Source of the DNA: Cytophagales bacterium WSM2-2
GTDB taxonomy: Bacteria > Bacteroidota > Bacteroidia > Cytophagales > Cyclobacteriaceae
NCBI GenBank assembly: GCA_015472025.1
Contig: BNHL01000001.1
Coordinates: forward strand, 1,523,501-1,587,500
Direction: 5' to 3'
DNA length: 64,000 bases
How positions within the stretch are numbered: the stretch's first letter is position 1; each line of letters opens with the position of its first letter. A model generated the notes under the pieces. That model did no database searches. It saw nothing but the letters and a program-made list of their open reading frames with translations, and had not been told where the DNA came from. The position numbers were made by a program, and so were the translations under genes. Of the stretch, positions 35,426 to 43,925 are shown piece after piece.

Positions 35426-36565
35426 TTGATACCTGTTGCAAAGCCATATTTAACTCAAGACGAAGCTCAGTCCGCATATGACGTAGTGCTCAGCGGCTGG
35501 GTAACGCAGGGCCCCAAAGTAGAAGAACTGGAGAAAAAATTTGCAGAATACGTTGGCGTGCCATATGCGGTAGCTCTTTCCAATTGTACCACGGCTCTGC
35601 ATTTAGCCATGATCGTAGCAGGCATAAAAGAAGGTGATGAAGTAATTTGTCCTTCAATGTCATACATAGCCACAGCCAACGCGATTCGCTATGTTAACGC
35701 GAAGCCTGTGTTTGCTGATGTAGATCCTTTCACCTACAATATTAGTGTGGATCACACACGAAGGCTGGTCACTTCGAAGACAAAAGCAATTCTGATCGTT
35801 CACCAAATAGGGATGCCGGCAGACATCGATGCATTTCGTATCCTTTGCAACGAGCAAGGACTTATCCTTATCGAAGACGCAGCGTGCGCTGTGGGCTCAA
35901 CATATAAGGGGAAAAAAATCGGCTGCCATTCGGATCTGGTCTGCTTTTCTTTTCATCCACGCAAAGTAATTTCTACAGGCGAGGGCGGGATGATTACTAC
36001 CTCAAACAAGAACTATGCTGAACGCTTAAGGCTGCTTCGTCAACATGGAATGGCAATCAATGATCGGGTAAGGCACTCATCAAACAAAATATTGATATCG
36101 GATCATATTGAGTTAGGGTACAACTACCGCATGACTGACATTCAAGCCGCTATAGGAATAAAACAATTGGAGAAGCTTGATTGGATAGTCGACCAGCGCA
36201 GAAAAATTGCTGACTACTACCGAGCCCGCCTAAAGGACGTTTCATGTTTGCGATTGCCATTGGAGCCACAGAAGTGCCGCTCCAATTTCCAATCATATTG
36301 TGTCTATGTCAATCAGGAGTATCCTCGTCCGGTGGTTGATTTGATGCAGGATTTACTGGACGCTGGTGTCTCTACAAGAAGCGGAATTATGTTGACTCAT
36401 AAAGAGACGGCTTATAAAGAATTGTATTCTCAAACTTCTTTACCAGTGTCTGAAGATTTACTCCAGCGTTGTCTGCTCCTACCTTTGTACGTACCAATGT
36501 CAAAGGATGACGTGGATAAAGTTATAAATGAGCTACTCAAAGCTGTAACCACGAGTGTACGATGA
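35426..36565 (+). CDS. DegT/DnrJ/EryC1/StrS aminotransferase (second copy)
   Basis: A 379-residue PLP-dependent sugar aminotransferase, distinct from the one at 28562. Translation must start at TTG 35426 (MIPVAKPYLTQDEAQ), because no ATG is available before the conserved N-terminus. CTTALHLAM binds the phosphate, IEDAACAVGS near residue 149 has the cofactor aspartate, and Lys180 in FHPRKVIS is the Schiff-base lysine. The N-terminal motif and HPRK are typical of the perosamine-synthase and PglE-like 4-aminotransferase branch. The group of SDRs just upstream could supply its keto sugar. Its stop overlaps the next ATG (ATGA). Confidence 0.88.
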   Translation: MIPVAKPYLTQDEAQSAYDVVLSGWVTQGPKVEELEKKFAEYVGVPYAVALSNCTTALHLAMIVAGIKEGDEVICPSMSYIATANAIRYVNAKPVFADVDPFTYNISVDHTRRLVTSKTKAILIVHQIGMPADIDAFRILCNEQGLILIEDAACAVGSTYKGKKIGCHSDLVCFSFHPRKVISTGEGGMITTSNKNYAERLRLLRQHGMAINDRVRHSSNKILISDHIELGYNYRMTDIQAAIGIKQLEKLDWIVDQRRKIADYYRARLKDVSCLRLPLEPQKCRSNFQSYCVYVNQEYPRPVVDLMQDLLDAGVSTRSGIMLTHKETAYKELYSQTSLPVSEDLLQRCLLLPLYVPMSKDDVDKVINELLKAVTTSVR

Positions 36566-38109
36566 AATTGGAGGCTTACCTTGCTAGTAAAAAAAGGTTG
36601 CTGCCTGTAATTATTGTCGCCCTTTCCGGCATTATCGGGTTACTCATTAATAATTGCAACCTGAATGCAGCGAGGGAATTGGAAAAAACAAAGGCAGATC
36701 AGACATTTAACGGGGTCTCCATCTGGAGCCCCGACAACATTTATTACTTAAGTCCCGTAGACAACTATCTCGATGGGCAGGGGTGGCGACAGTCTCCACC
36801 CGTAGGTAATGGGTCATATATAAGGAGGACACCCGGGTATCCTCTCATGTACCTGGGCTTCCGGAGTTTTCTTGATCTGGACTCTGCTCTTTTGGCTATA
36901 AAGATCTTTCAATTTCTTCTTTTCCTCACCTCCGTATTATGTTTCTATGGTTCGCTTCAAATTTTAAGAATAAGTTACTCCACCGCAATCATTACATCCT
37001 TCCTTTATGGGTGTACACCATTTTTCAGCAGCTACGCGTATTTTACAATTACTGAAGCCTTATCTCCCTCGCTGATTACCTTTTTCGTTTACTTTCTATT
37101 GAAAGCTGATCAGGAGCAGAACAGTAGGAAAAAATATTTTTGGTTTCAACTTTCATCATTCTTCGTCGGTTATGCTACCATGACCCGGCCCTATCTGGGG
37201 CTATTTATAATTGCGGTTTTCGTTGTGGGAATCAAAAATTATCGGTCAATGACTCTTTTCAAACAGGTGACCGTCTCTCTCTCTCTTATGACCATACCAT
37301 TTTTAATGATTGCGACCTGGACCATACGAAATTATGCCGTTACCGGAGAGATTGTTTTGCTGGAAAAGATCAATCATCCCGAGAGTTTAGATCGAATGAA
37401 GCCCGAGTTTGCTGCGTTCTGGAATTTTACCAAGTGCTGGGGTGAGGATGGATCAAAAATGAATAGTTACCATATACCTTTCTTTAATGCAACGCTGAGT
37501 GGTGACACATCGGAAGTGTATGTTGATCGCATCATAGACAATATTCCTCAAGAAATTCGTGCAGAAATCGGGGAAATAAATATTAGAAAAGTTATTAAGC
37601 AGTATCGTTCAGTGATTTATTCTCAACGAGTATTTTTTGAAAAGAATATCGCAATGCCAAAAGAATATTCACCGAAAGAGCTTCAGGTAGCTGAACAATT
37701 TGATGCTCTTGCGGCAACCTGGAAGAAAAATCACCTTTTCTCCTACTATGTAATAAACCCCGTTCGTTACCTTAAAGACATGATATTGCACTCAAACACA
37801 TCTAACCTTTTGATTTTTCAAGTGCCCTTTCGCAACGAAATTCCAATCCTAAATGTATATCGATTGTTCCTGGCTGCTGTACATATTTCTTTTTACATTA
37901 TTCTGTTTATTGGGGTTTTCGCTTTTCGTTACCTGGATTGGTCACAGTATTTCGTTTTGATGGTCTTGCCTATTACTTTTATCCTCTTTTTCGTATTATA
38001 TATTCAGGCCATTGAACAGCGTTATATGCTTCCCGTTTTACCCGCTATCCTAGTGGGCAATGGGATAGTAATTGAACGATTGAGGTTGAGGCTGGCTGGT
38101 GATAATTAA
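36562..38109 (+). CDS. GT39-like multi-pass glycosyltransferase (GT-C fold)
   Basis: A 515-residue membrane protein with about nine hydrophobic helices (the first at about residues 14-30). The first external loop ends in RRTPGYPLMYLGF near residue 92, which matches the R-x-PGYP motif of PMT/ArnT-like enzymes, and an acidic pair lies earlier (WSPDNIYYLSP). These GT-C enzymes take sugars from polyprenyl phosphate on the periplasmic side. A long soluble insert (about 255-395) lies between helices. With the ArnC-like gene at 29662 it could form a pair that decorates the glycan or a protein outside the cytoplasm. It overlaps the aminotransferase stop by four bases. Confidence 0.75.
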   Translation: MKLEAYLASKKRLLPVIIVALSGIIGLLINNCNLNAARELEKTKADQTFNGVSIWSPDNIYYLSPVDNYLDGQGWRQSPPVGNGSYIRRTPGYPLMYLGFRSFLDLDSALLAIKIFQFLLFLTSVLCFYGSLQILRISYSTAIITSFLYGCTPFFSSYAYFTITEALSPSLITFFVYFLLKADQEQNSRKKYFWFQLSSFFVGYATMTRPYLGLFIIAVFVVGIKNYRSMTLFKQVTVSLSLMTIPFLMIATWTIRNYAVTGEIVLLEKINHPESLDRMKPEFAAFWNFTKCWGEDGSKMNSYHIPFFNATLSGDTSEVYVDRIIDNIPQEIRAEIGEINIRKVIKQYRSVIYSQRVFFEKNIAMPKEYSPKELQVAEQFDALAATWKKNHLFSYYVINPVRYLKDMILHSNTSNLLIFQVPFRNEIPILNVYRLFLAAVHISFYIILFIGVFAFRYLDWSQYFVLMVLPITFILFFVLYIQAIEQRYMLPVLPAILVGNGIVIERLRLRLAGDN

Positions 38110-38110
38110 T

Positions 38111-41100
38111 ATGAAAAAAATTGAATGTTGGGTTAGTCTGTTTTGTTTGTTGTTGGCAACAAGTCTTGCGAAAGCGCAATGCCCGACGGTAGATTTTACT
38201 TTGCCCACAGATTTTTGTAACAACCAAACGATCTCATTTCCTGCCACAACACAAAACTCATCAAGTTTCTCATGGGATTTCTGTGACGGCAGTATCAAAA
38301 ATACACCATCATCTTTGCTCAGTTTGGCTGCAGGACAATTGAGTAGTTCATTCGATTTAAAGATTGTGCAAGAAGGGGCAAATTTTTTTGCATTCACAGT
38401 AAATCTCGGAACCGGCAATCTTGCTAAACTTTCTTTTGGTAATTCATTGGAAAATAGCCCGGTGATTACGGATATGGGTAATTTTGGGATCATAAGTGGT
38501 GCATTGGGAATAGGTTTTTGGCAGGAATCAGGACTAAACTATGCGCTAATAGCTACCAATGGGGGGGATGTAATTCTCGCGTCCTTCGGAAATTCTATTG
38601 ACAATGTGCCTACATGCGCAAAAATCCCAAGCATCTCACTCTCCAATCACAGGCACGTCAAAATAATTCGTGATAATGGAAAAATACTGGCCTTTATCGG
38701 GGGAGGGACCAACAATCTGATATCAATCTTAGATTTTGGTAGCTCTATTAACAATAATCCGGCCTTAACCTCCGTACCTGTAGCCGGGTCATCCATACTA
38801 ACAGGAATTGATGTATTGTCTGATTGTACCAATCGGTACATTGTAGCCAGCGGGTATAACAGCGGCTTACACATTTTAAAGTTTACAGCAAGTTTTTTAA
38901 GCAGTCCGCAATCTATTACTAACTACGCTACGCCATCGCCAGTGGGGCTTACTATTGTGCAGAACGAGAGTAAATACTACGTGTTACTCTATTCTGATGG
39001 AGATGGCATAGTCAGAGTTAGTTTCGGCAACTCTCTGGCTAACCCTTTCCCAACTAAATCTGTATTGGGTTTCTTCTCATCGTACAATAATTCTTACGGG
39101 TTTCAAATTGCCAAAGCTGGATCTCAATATTATGGGCTTGGAGTAAATTATAGTGATGGGCGTGTGACTATGATTAAGTTTCCAAAATCATGCGCTAATA
39201 CAGATTCGTATGACAATGTCGCTACACCTTCTCTGTCTTATCCAAGCAATGGTACATACATTGTTACCCTGAGTGCACGTGGATCGAATGGAGAGCTCGT
39301 TACCAACACGAAATCACTGGATGTAAACTTTGCCAGTACACTTGATTTGTCTGCAACAAATCAATGCGTAAATAATGACGTTTTTTTCAACCTCGTTAAC
39401 GCACCCCCAAACTTGGTAACTACAAATTGGGATTTTGGCGATTCTGGCACATCCGGAGCAGTCTCGCCAACACATCAATATTCAAGCGCTGGAAATTATA
39501 CTGTAGGCGTCAGCCTAACTAATGCTGCTGGTTGTGCTAAAAATATTTCGAGGTCAGTAAGTATTTTTAACTTACCCCAGGCGAATTTTAATTTACCGGT
39601 CACTTCACCGTTATGCACTAATCAAAACTACTCTTTCTCAAATATTTCCACATCAGATCCGGGGATAACACCAACGTGGCAATGGAGTGTGAATGGGAAT
39701 AATGTCTCCACCACCAAGGATTTGAACTACGCTTTTACTTCTTCTACTTCTCAAAGTATTAAACTCATTGCTACCATTCCCGGATGTTCCAGTCAAATTT
39801 CTCAAAGCATCAATTCATTGCAAGTTGGACCTAATTTAAGTTTTACACTACCTGCCGCAGGATGCCAAAGTGCCCCTGTTACATTTACCAATACAACTAC
39901 TGACCCGGTATTTAATTTGACGTGGTCTTTTGATGGTGGCAATCCAACAACATCTGCAACAAACAGCTATTCAACCAATGGTTTGCATTCAGTTACGCTA
40001 AGCGCCTTTAACCAGCCTAATCAGCAAGGATGTCAAAATTCTGTAACACATAATATCCTTATCTATTCCAAGCCCCAACCTGATTTCGCCATCGAAGCTC
40101 CTCCTCTTTCCTGCGCCAACTGGCCCTCACAATTCGACAATAACACTCCTCCATTAACTGACAGCAACATTGCTTCATGGACATGGAGTTTCGGAGATAG
40201 TATCAGCGATCCAACCAATCAGGGAAAGAAAAATCCGAATCACACTTTTCAGACAGATGGATTATTCAATGTGAAATTGAAAGCGACTACTACTTTTGGA
40301 TGTACTGATTCAATCCAAAAACAAATAACCATCAAGCCTTCACCTGTGGCATCATTTGCAAACACTTCCGCGATATGTGCCAATCAAAACACCCAGTTTG
40401 CAGCTTCGACCACAGGCATCTCGTCTTATCAATGGACTATCGGCAACAACGTATTGTCTGGTGATAAAATCACCTACAAGTTCACTTCGTCAGGTGTCTT
40501 CCCAGTAACACTTACGGTGACAGGCAACGGGTGTATTGGACAGAAGACTTCGTCCATTACTGTACCACCTGAACTCGCATTGGATTTCTATATTGAGTCC
40601 CCCTGCAGCGATCATCCTACTGTCTTTATGGACAGCGCTCCCGCAGGAGCCGATCCGGGTTCATCCTGGATTTGGAATTTCGGAGCAGGACAAGGTAGCA
40701 CAACTGGTTCTCGAGTATCTTATCAATTTCCTGTCAGCAACTCAGATCCTCCTTCCAGTTATTCAGTCACCTTGACTTCTACAAGACTATCTGGGTGTAG
40801 CTACTCCGTTTCCAAACTTGTACCCATATACACCGGACCTAAGGCTAGTTTTACAATATCTGTTGAAGCTGGTGCTGCTCCGCTACAAGTAACATTTACC
40901 AACAATTCAAGTGCGGGATATTATGACTGGCAATTTGGTGATGCCAAGCAAACGAGTACTGACGAGGTTTCGCCTTCATTCACCTATACTGATCTGGGCA
41001 AGTACAAGCCCATTTTGACAGTAAGCGATTTTCACGGCTGCCTTGATACTTTAAGTGCTGAGATTAATGTAGTCGTTCCTAACATCGACCTCGTGATGAG

Positions 41101-41647
41101 CAATTTTTCTCTGGCGAACGATCCGGCCACGAATACAACGAAGGCGTTCGTCACAATCCTCAATAGTGGGAACATTCCAATGACTGACCCCTTGGTTGAA
41201 ATAGATCTGGGTGGGAATGTCGTGATTAAGGAAAGATTATCCGGCACGATTCGACCCGGAAAATCTATTCTGCAGACCCTGGGTGCACAGATCGTACCGA
41301 GTGCTCTGAAATACATTTGTGCGAAGATTGAAGCTACGAGCGATTCCGACCTGACCAATAACAGGCAATGTGCAACGTTAACCAGCGATGACGCCATTAT
41401 TTCCCCTTATCCTAACCCGGTTACAAATGGTATTCTTAATTTCGAATGGATCGGTTCGTCTGATGAAAAGGTGACGATAATGATTTACCGCTCGAATGGA
41501 GAAGTTGCTTTTGAGCAAATTATTAATTCACCGACAGGATTAGGTGTGCTCCGGATAAATACTTCGTCCTTGGCAAGTGGACTTTATCTTATTCAGTTTA
41601 CCGGAAACAAGACAAGCAAGGCTTTTAGAATTATGATCGCCAATTAA
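38111..41647 (+). CDS. Secreted PKD-repeat protein with type IX secretion sorting domain
   Basis: A 1178-residue exported protein from ATG 38111, one base after the GT39-like stop. Residues 1-23 form a signal peptide ending LAKAQ. From about 24 to 65 comes what looks like the first half of a PKD domain (SWDFCDGS). Residues about 85-360 hold six repeats of about 50 residues, each with a hydrophobic strand and a FGNS-type motif (at 109, 159, 209, 258, 305 and 356). About 364-408 resembles the second half of a PKD domain (YPSNGTYIVTLSA). Seven more PKD-like domains follow, then a CARDB-like domain (about 990-1090) and a C-terminal type A sorting domain (SPYPNPVTNGILNFEW to the end). It should be exported by the type IX system; ligand unknown. 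Confidence 0.9.
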   Translation: MKKIECWVSLFCLLLATSLAKAQCPTVDFTLPTDFCNNQTISFPATTQNSSSFSWDFCDGSIKNTPSSLLSLAAGQLSSSFDLKIVQEGANFFAFTVNLGTGNLAKLSFGNSLENSPVITDMGNFGIISGALGIGFWQESGLNYALIATNGGDVILASFGNSIDNVPTCAKIPSISLSNHRHVKIIRDNGKILAFIGGGTNNLISILDFGSSINNNPALTSVPVAGSSILTGIDVLSDCTNRYIVASGYNSGLHILKFTASFLSSPQSITNYATPSPVGLTIVQNESKYYVLLYSDGDGIVRVSFGNSLANPFPTKSVLGFFSSYNNSYGFQIAKAGSQYYGLGVNYSDGRVTMIKFPKSCANTDSYDNVATPSLSYPSNGTYIVTLSARGSNGELVTNTKSLDVNFASTLDLSATNQCVNNDVFFNLVNAPPNLVTTNWDFGDSGTSGAVSPTHQYSSAGNYTVGVSLTNAAGCAKNISRSVSIFNLPQANFNLPVTSPLCTNQNYSFSNISTSDPGITPTWQWSVNGNNVSTTKDLNYAFTSSTSQSIKLIATIPGCSSQISQSINSLQVGPNLSFTLPAAGCQSAPVTFTNTTTDPVFNLTWSFDGGNPTTSATNSYSTNGLHSVTLSAFNQPNQQGCQNSVTHNILIYSKPQPDFAIEAPPLSCANWPSQFDNNTPPLTDSNIASWTWSFGDSISDPTNQGKKNPNHTFQTDGLFNVKLKATTTFGCTDSIQKQITIKPSPVASFANTSAICANQNTQFAASTTGISSYQWTIGNNVLSGDKITYKFTSSGVFPVTLTVTGNGCIGQKTSSITVPPELALDFYIESPCSDHPTVFMDSAPAGADPGSSWIWNFGAGQGSTTGSRVSYQFPVSNSDPPSSYSVTLTSTRLSGCSYSVSKLVPIYTGPKASFTISVEAGAAPLQVTFTNNSSAGYYDWQFGDAKQTSTDEVSPSFTYTDLGKYKPILTVSDFHGCLDTLSAEINVVVPNIDLVMSNFSLANDPATNTTKAFVTILNSGNIPMTDPLVEIDLGGNVVIKERLSGTIRPGKSILQTLGAQIVPSALKYICAKIEATSDSDLTNNRQCATLTSDDAIISPYPNPVTNGILNFEWIGSSDEKVTIMIYRSNGEVAFEQIINSPTGLGVLRINTSSLASGLYLIQFTGNKTSKAFRIMIAN

Positions 41648-41648
41648 C

Positions 41649-41960
41649 GTGACACTTGAAGAATTGACACAGGAATTCTGGCAGGCCTCCGAAAAGAAAC
41701 ACATTTGCCGAATCACGATGGAAGGCGAGCCTCTTCCCCGGACAATTCATCCTTACGGAATAAGCAGAACATCGAAGAATCAGATTGTTCTGGTGTGCTG
41801 GCAAAGCCTGGGGTATACTAAGCCCGGAGCGAAAGAAGGGTATAGAAACCTGATGCTGGATAAAATTTCAGAAGTAGAAATACTGCCCACGCATTTTGAG
41901 CGAAGAAGCGATTTTAATGCTACAGACGGGCAGTACAAAGAGTGGGTCTATCATATCTGA
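41649..41960 (+). CDS. Small protein resembling a lone WYL-type effector domain
   Basis: A 103-residue protein with a GTG start, one base after the PKD gene. It has an order of strands and motifs similar to the ligand-sensing WYL domain: HPYGISRTSKNQIVLVCWQ, then EGYRNLMLDKISEVEIL and a closing F. The DNA-binding domain normally fused to WYL is absent and no other domain fits in the remaining residues. It would be cytosolic and may bind a nucleotide or small ligand. The match is visual, so treat it as a weak family call. It is convergent with the glycosyltransferase gene at 41962, with one base between the stops. Confidence 0.55.
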   Translation: MTLEELTQEFWQASEKKHICRITMEGEPLPRTIHPYGISRTSKNQIVLVCWQSLGYTKPGAKEGYRNLMLDKISEVEILPTHFERRSDFNATDGQYKEWVYHI

Positions 41961-41961
41961 T

Positions 41962-42780
41962 TCATCCGAATTTTTTGCCAATCAGCAGCTTAGCAATATT
42001 CTTCAGTCTCCTTTCATTCAGTGATTCAATCTGCTTGAAATATCTCTCTTTGTATTTTTCAGTATCTCCATTGTAGTTCATTCGAATGCTATTCAAAAGC
42101 TGAAAATTGTATTTCGAATAAATGTACTGTCGATTTTCTTCTCCCTTCTCATCAGTAAGTTTATCTAGCATCGAGTTTTGTCGCACCCGGTATTTGAATC
42201 CACAAATTGCCTCATAATGGAATCTCTTATTCAGCATCAGTGCGCCAATCCAGAAATCCCAATCTTCGTGCCCCATGTGTGGAATATTTTTGTTGTAGCC
42301 TTTTAACTCCTCCCAAATTTTTTTCCGGTAAATCGCGCACGCGTCAATAAAATTATCATTGATCAATTTGCATGGATCAAACTCACCCACTTTTTTGTAA
42401 TAATTTTTCTCTCCAAAAAATTCACAATCAGAATAAACGATATCGATATCGGGATGACGTTCTAATATCCGGATGGCATCATTCACAAAAGATGGAATGC
42501 AAATGTTATCGCTGTCCAGAGGGAGGATGTACAAACCGGAAGAATGTCTGATCCCATTGTTTCGAGCTTCTGCAAGCCCCAGGTTTTGCTGATGGATTAT
42601 CTTCCACCCATTTGCTGCCAACTTTTCAAGGATTTCAAGTGTCTGTTTGTCCGTTGACCCGTCATTTACAATGATTATTTCAGCGGTATCATTTTCTTTC
42701 AGTGGCTTAACAGACTCAATTGCTTCCGGTAAAAATTTACCATGATTGAAACAAGGGATGACTATTGAAACAGCAGGCAT
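41962..42780 (-). CDS. Glycosyltransferase family 2
   Basis: A 272-residue GT-A enzyme. It has VSIVIPCFNHGKFLPEAIESV at the N-terminus, IIVNDGSTDKQT near residue 37, LGLAEARNNGIRHS and a metal-site region LPLDSDNICIPSF near 91. HMGHEDWDFWIGAL near 180 carries the catalytic acid. There are no membrane helices. It lies on the opposite strand from the main polysaccharide run, separated from it by the PKD gene, and 26 bases downstream of aroC on the same strand. It may be an outlier of the glycan locus or have an unrelated role. Confidence 0.85.
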   Translation of the reverse strand: MPAVSIVIPCFNHGKFLPEAIESVKPLKENDTAEIIIVNDGSTDKQTLEILEKLAANGWKIIHQQNLGLAEARNNGIRHSSGLYILPLDSDNICIPSFVNDAIRILERHPDIDIVYSDCEFFGEKNYYKKVGEFDPCKLINDNFIDACAIYRKKIWEELKGYNKNIPHMGHEDWDFWIGALMLNKRFHYEAICGFKYRVRQNSMLDKLTDEKGEENRQYIYSKYNFQLLNSIRMNYNGDTEKYKERYFKQIESLNERRLKNIAKLLIGKKFG

Positions 42781-42806
42781 GGATTTTAGCGAAGCTGCTA
42801 AATACG

Positions 42807-43883
42807 TTAGGAAACTTTTGTAGTTCGTGCTATCAGCAGGAAGTCGGCCATCACCAGGGCAGCCATCGCCTCGACAATCGGCACAGCCCGTGGAACCACA
42901 CAGGGATCATGACGCCCCTTTCCCGAAACGGTGACTTCGTTGCCGGATTTATCCACGCTCTGCTGATCTTGCATGATCGTAGCCACTGGTTTAAAAGCTA
43001 CGTTGAAATAGATGTCTTCACCATTGCTGATACCGCCTTGCACACCACCCGAATGATTTGTACGTGTCCTGATCTTATCTCCCTCTTTATAAAACTCATC
43101 ATTGTGCTGTGAGCCGAGAAGTTTTATTCCCTCAAAACCGCTACCGTATTCAAAACCCTTCACTGCATTGATGCCAAGCATGGCATGACCAAGTGCTGCA
43201 TGAAGTTTATCAAAGACCGGTTCGCCCAAACCAACGGGAGAATTTTTGATGACCCCGGTAACGATGCCTCCAATGGTGTCACGCTTAAGCCGTATCTCAT
43301 CGATCAACGCAATCATTTTTTCGGCTGTCGCTGCATCCGGGCATCGAACGATGTTGTCTTCTGTCCTTGCAAGATCCAGGGAGGTGTAATGAGGTGCCTT
43401 GATCTCACCCACTTGCGACACAAAGGCCTGAATGCTGACACCCGATTTTCTCATGAATAATTTCGCAATAGCTCCTGCGGCTACACGTGCGGCAGTTTCG
43501 CGGGCAGAACTTCTTCCTCCGCCCCGATAATCGCGCACCCCATATTTCATCTCGTAAGTAAAGTCCGCATGTGAAGGGCGAAAACTCTCTGCAATATGAC
43601 TGTAATCTTTGCTTCGTTGATCTGTATTTTCGATCATCAGGGCAATTGGCGCCCCGGTCGATTTCCCTTCGAAAACTCCCGACAGAATTTTGAATTTATC
43701 TTCTTCTTTTCGCTGGGTAGTAATTTTAGATTGGCCGGGCTTTCTGCGATCGAGCTCCGATTGAATAAAGACCTCATCGACATCGAGCCCTGCCGGACAT
43801 CCGTCAATAATAACACCAATGGCTGCACCATGCGATTCGCCAAACGTGGTTATGCTAAAAATTTTTCCGAAACTATTCCCCAT
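42807..43883 (-). CDS. aroC: Chorismate synthase
   Basis: Converts 5-enolpyruvylshikimate-3-phosphate to chorismate with reduced FMN, the last step of the shikimate pathway. The 358-residue protein shows the family signatures [18 protein letters not shown] at the N-terminus, [20 protein letters not shown] near residue 120 and [20 protein letters not shown] near 320. It lies 42 bases downstream of batD on the same strand. No other aro gene is nearby, so it is a scattered housekeeping gene. A weak -7-like box (TATCTTCA) is in the spacer. Confidence 0.97.
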   Translation of the reverse strand: MGNSFGKIFSITTFGESHGAAIGVIIDGCPAGLDVDEVFIQSELDRRKPGQSKITTQRKEEDKFKILSGVFEGKSTGAPIALMIENTDQRSKDYSHIAESFRPSHADFTYEMKYGVRDYRGGGRSSARETAARVAAGAIAKLFMRKSGVSIQAFVSQVGEIKAPHYTSLDLARTEDNIVRCPDAATAEKMIALIDEIRLKRDTIGGIVTGVIKNSPVGLGEPVFDKLHAALGHAMLGINAVKGFEYGSGFEGIKLLGSQHNDEFYKEGDKIRTRTNHSGGVQGGISNGEDIYFNVAFKPVATIMQDQQSVDKSGNEVTVSGKGRHDPCVVPRAVPIVEAMAALVMADFLLIARTTKVS

Positions 43884-43925
43884 TGGGGCATGAAGATAGC
43901 GGCTGATTTGATTCAGCCCAAGTCT

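Noticed and set aside
10183..38109. Polysaccharide locus as a mobile island
   Set aside because: No integrase, transposase, tRNA target or flanking repeat is visible, although the content is typical of loci that vary between strains.
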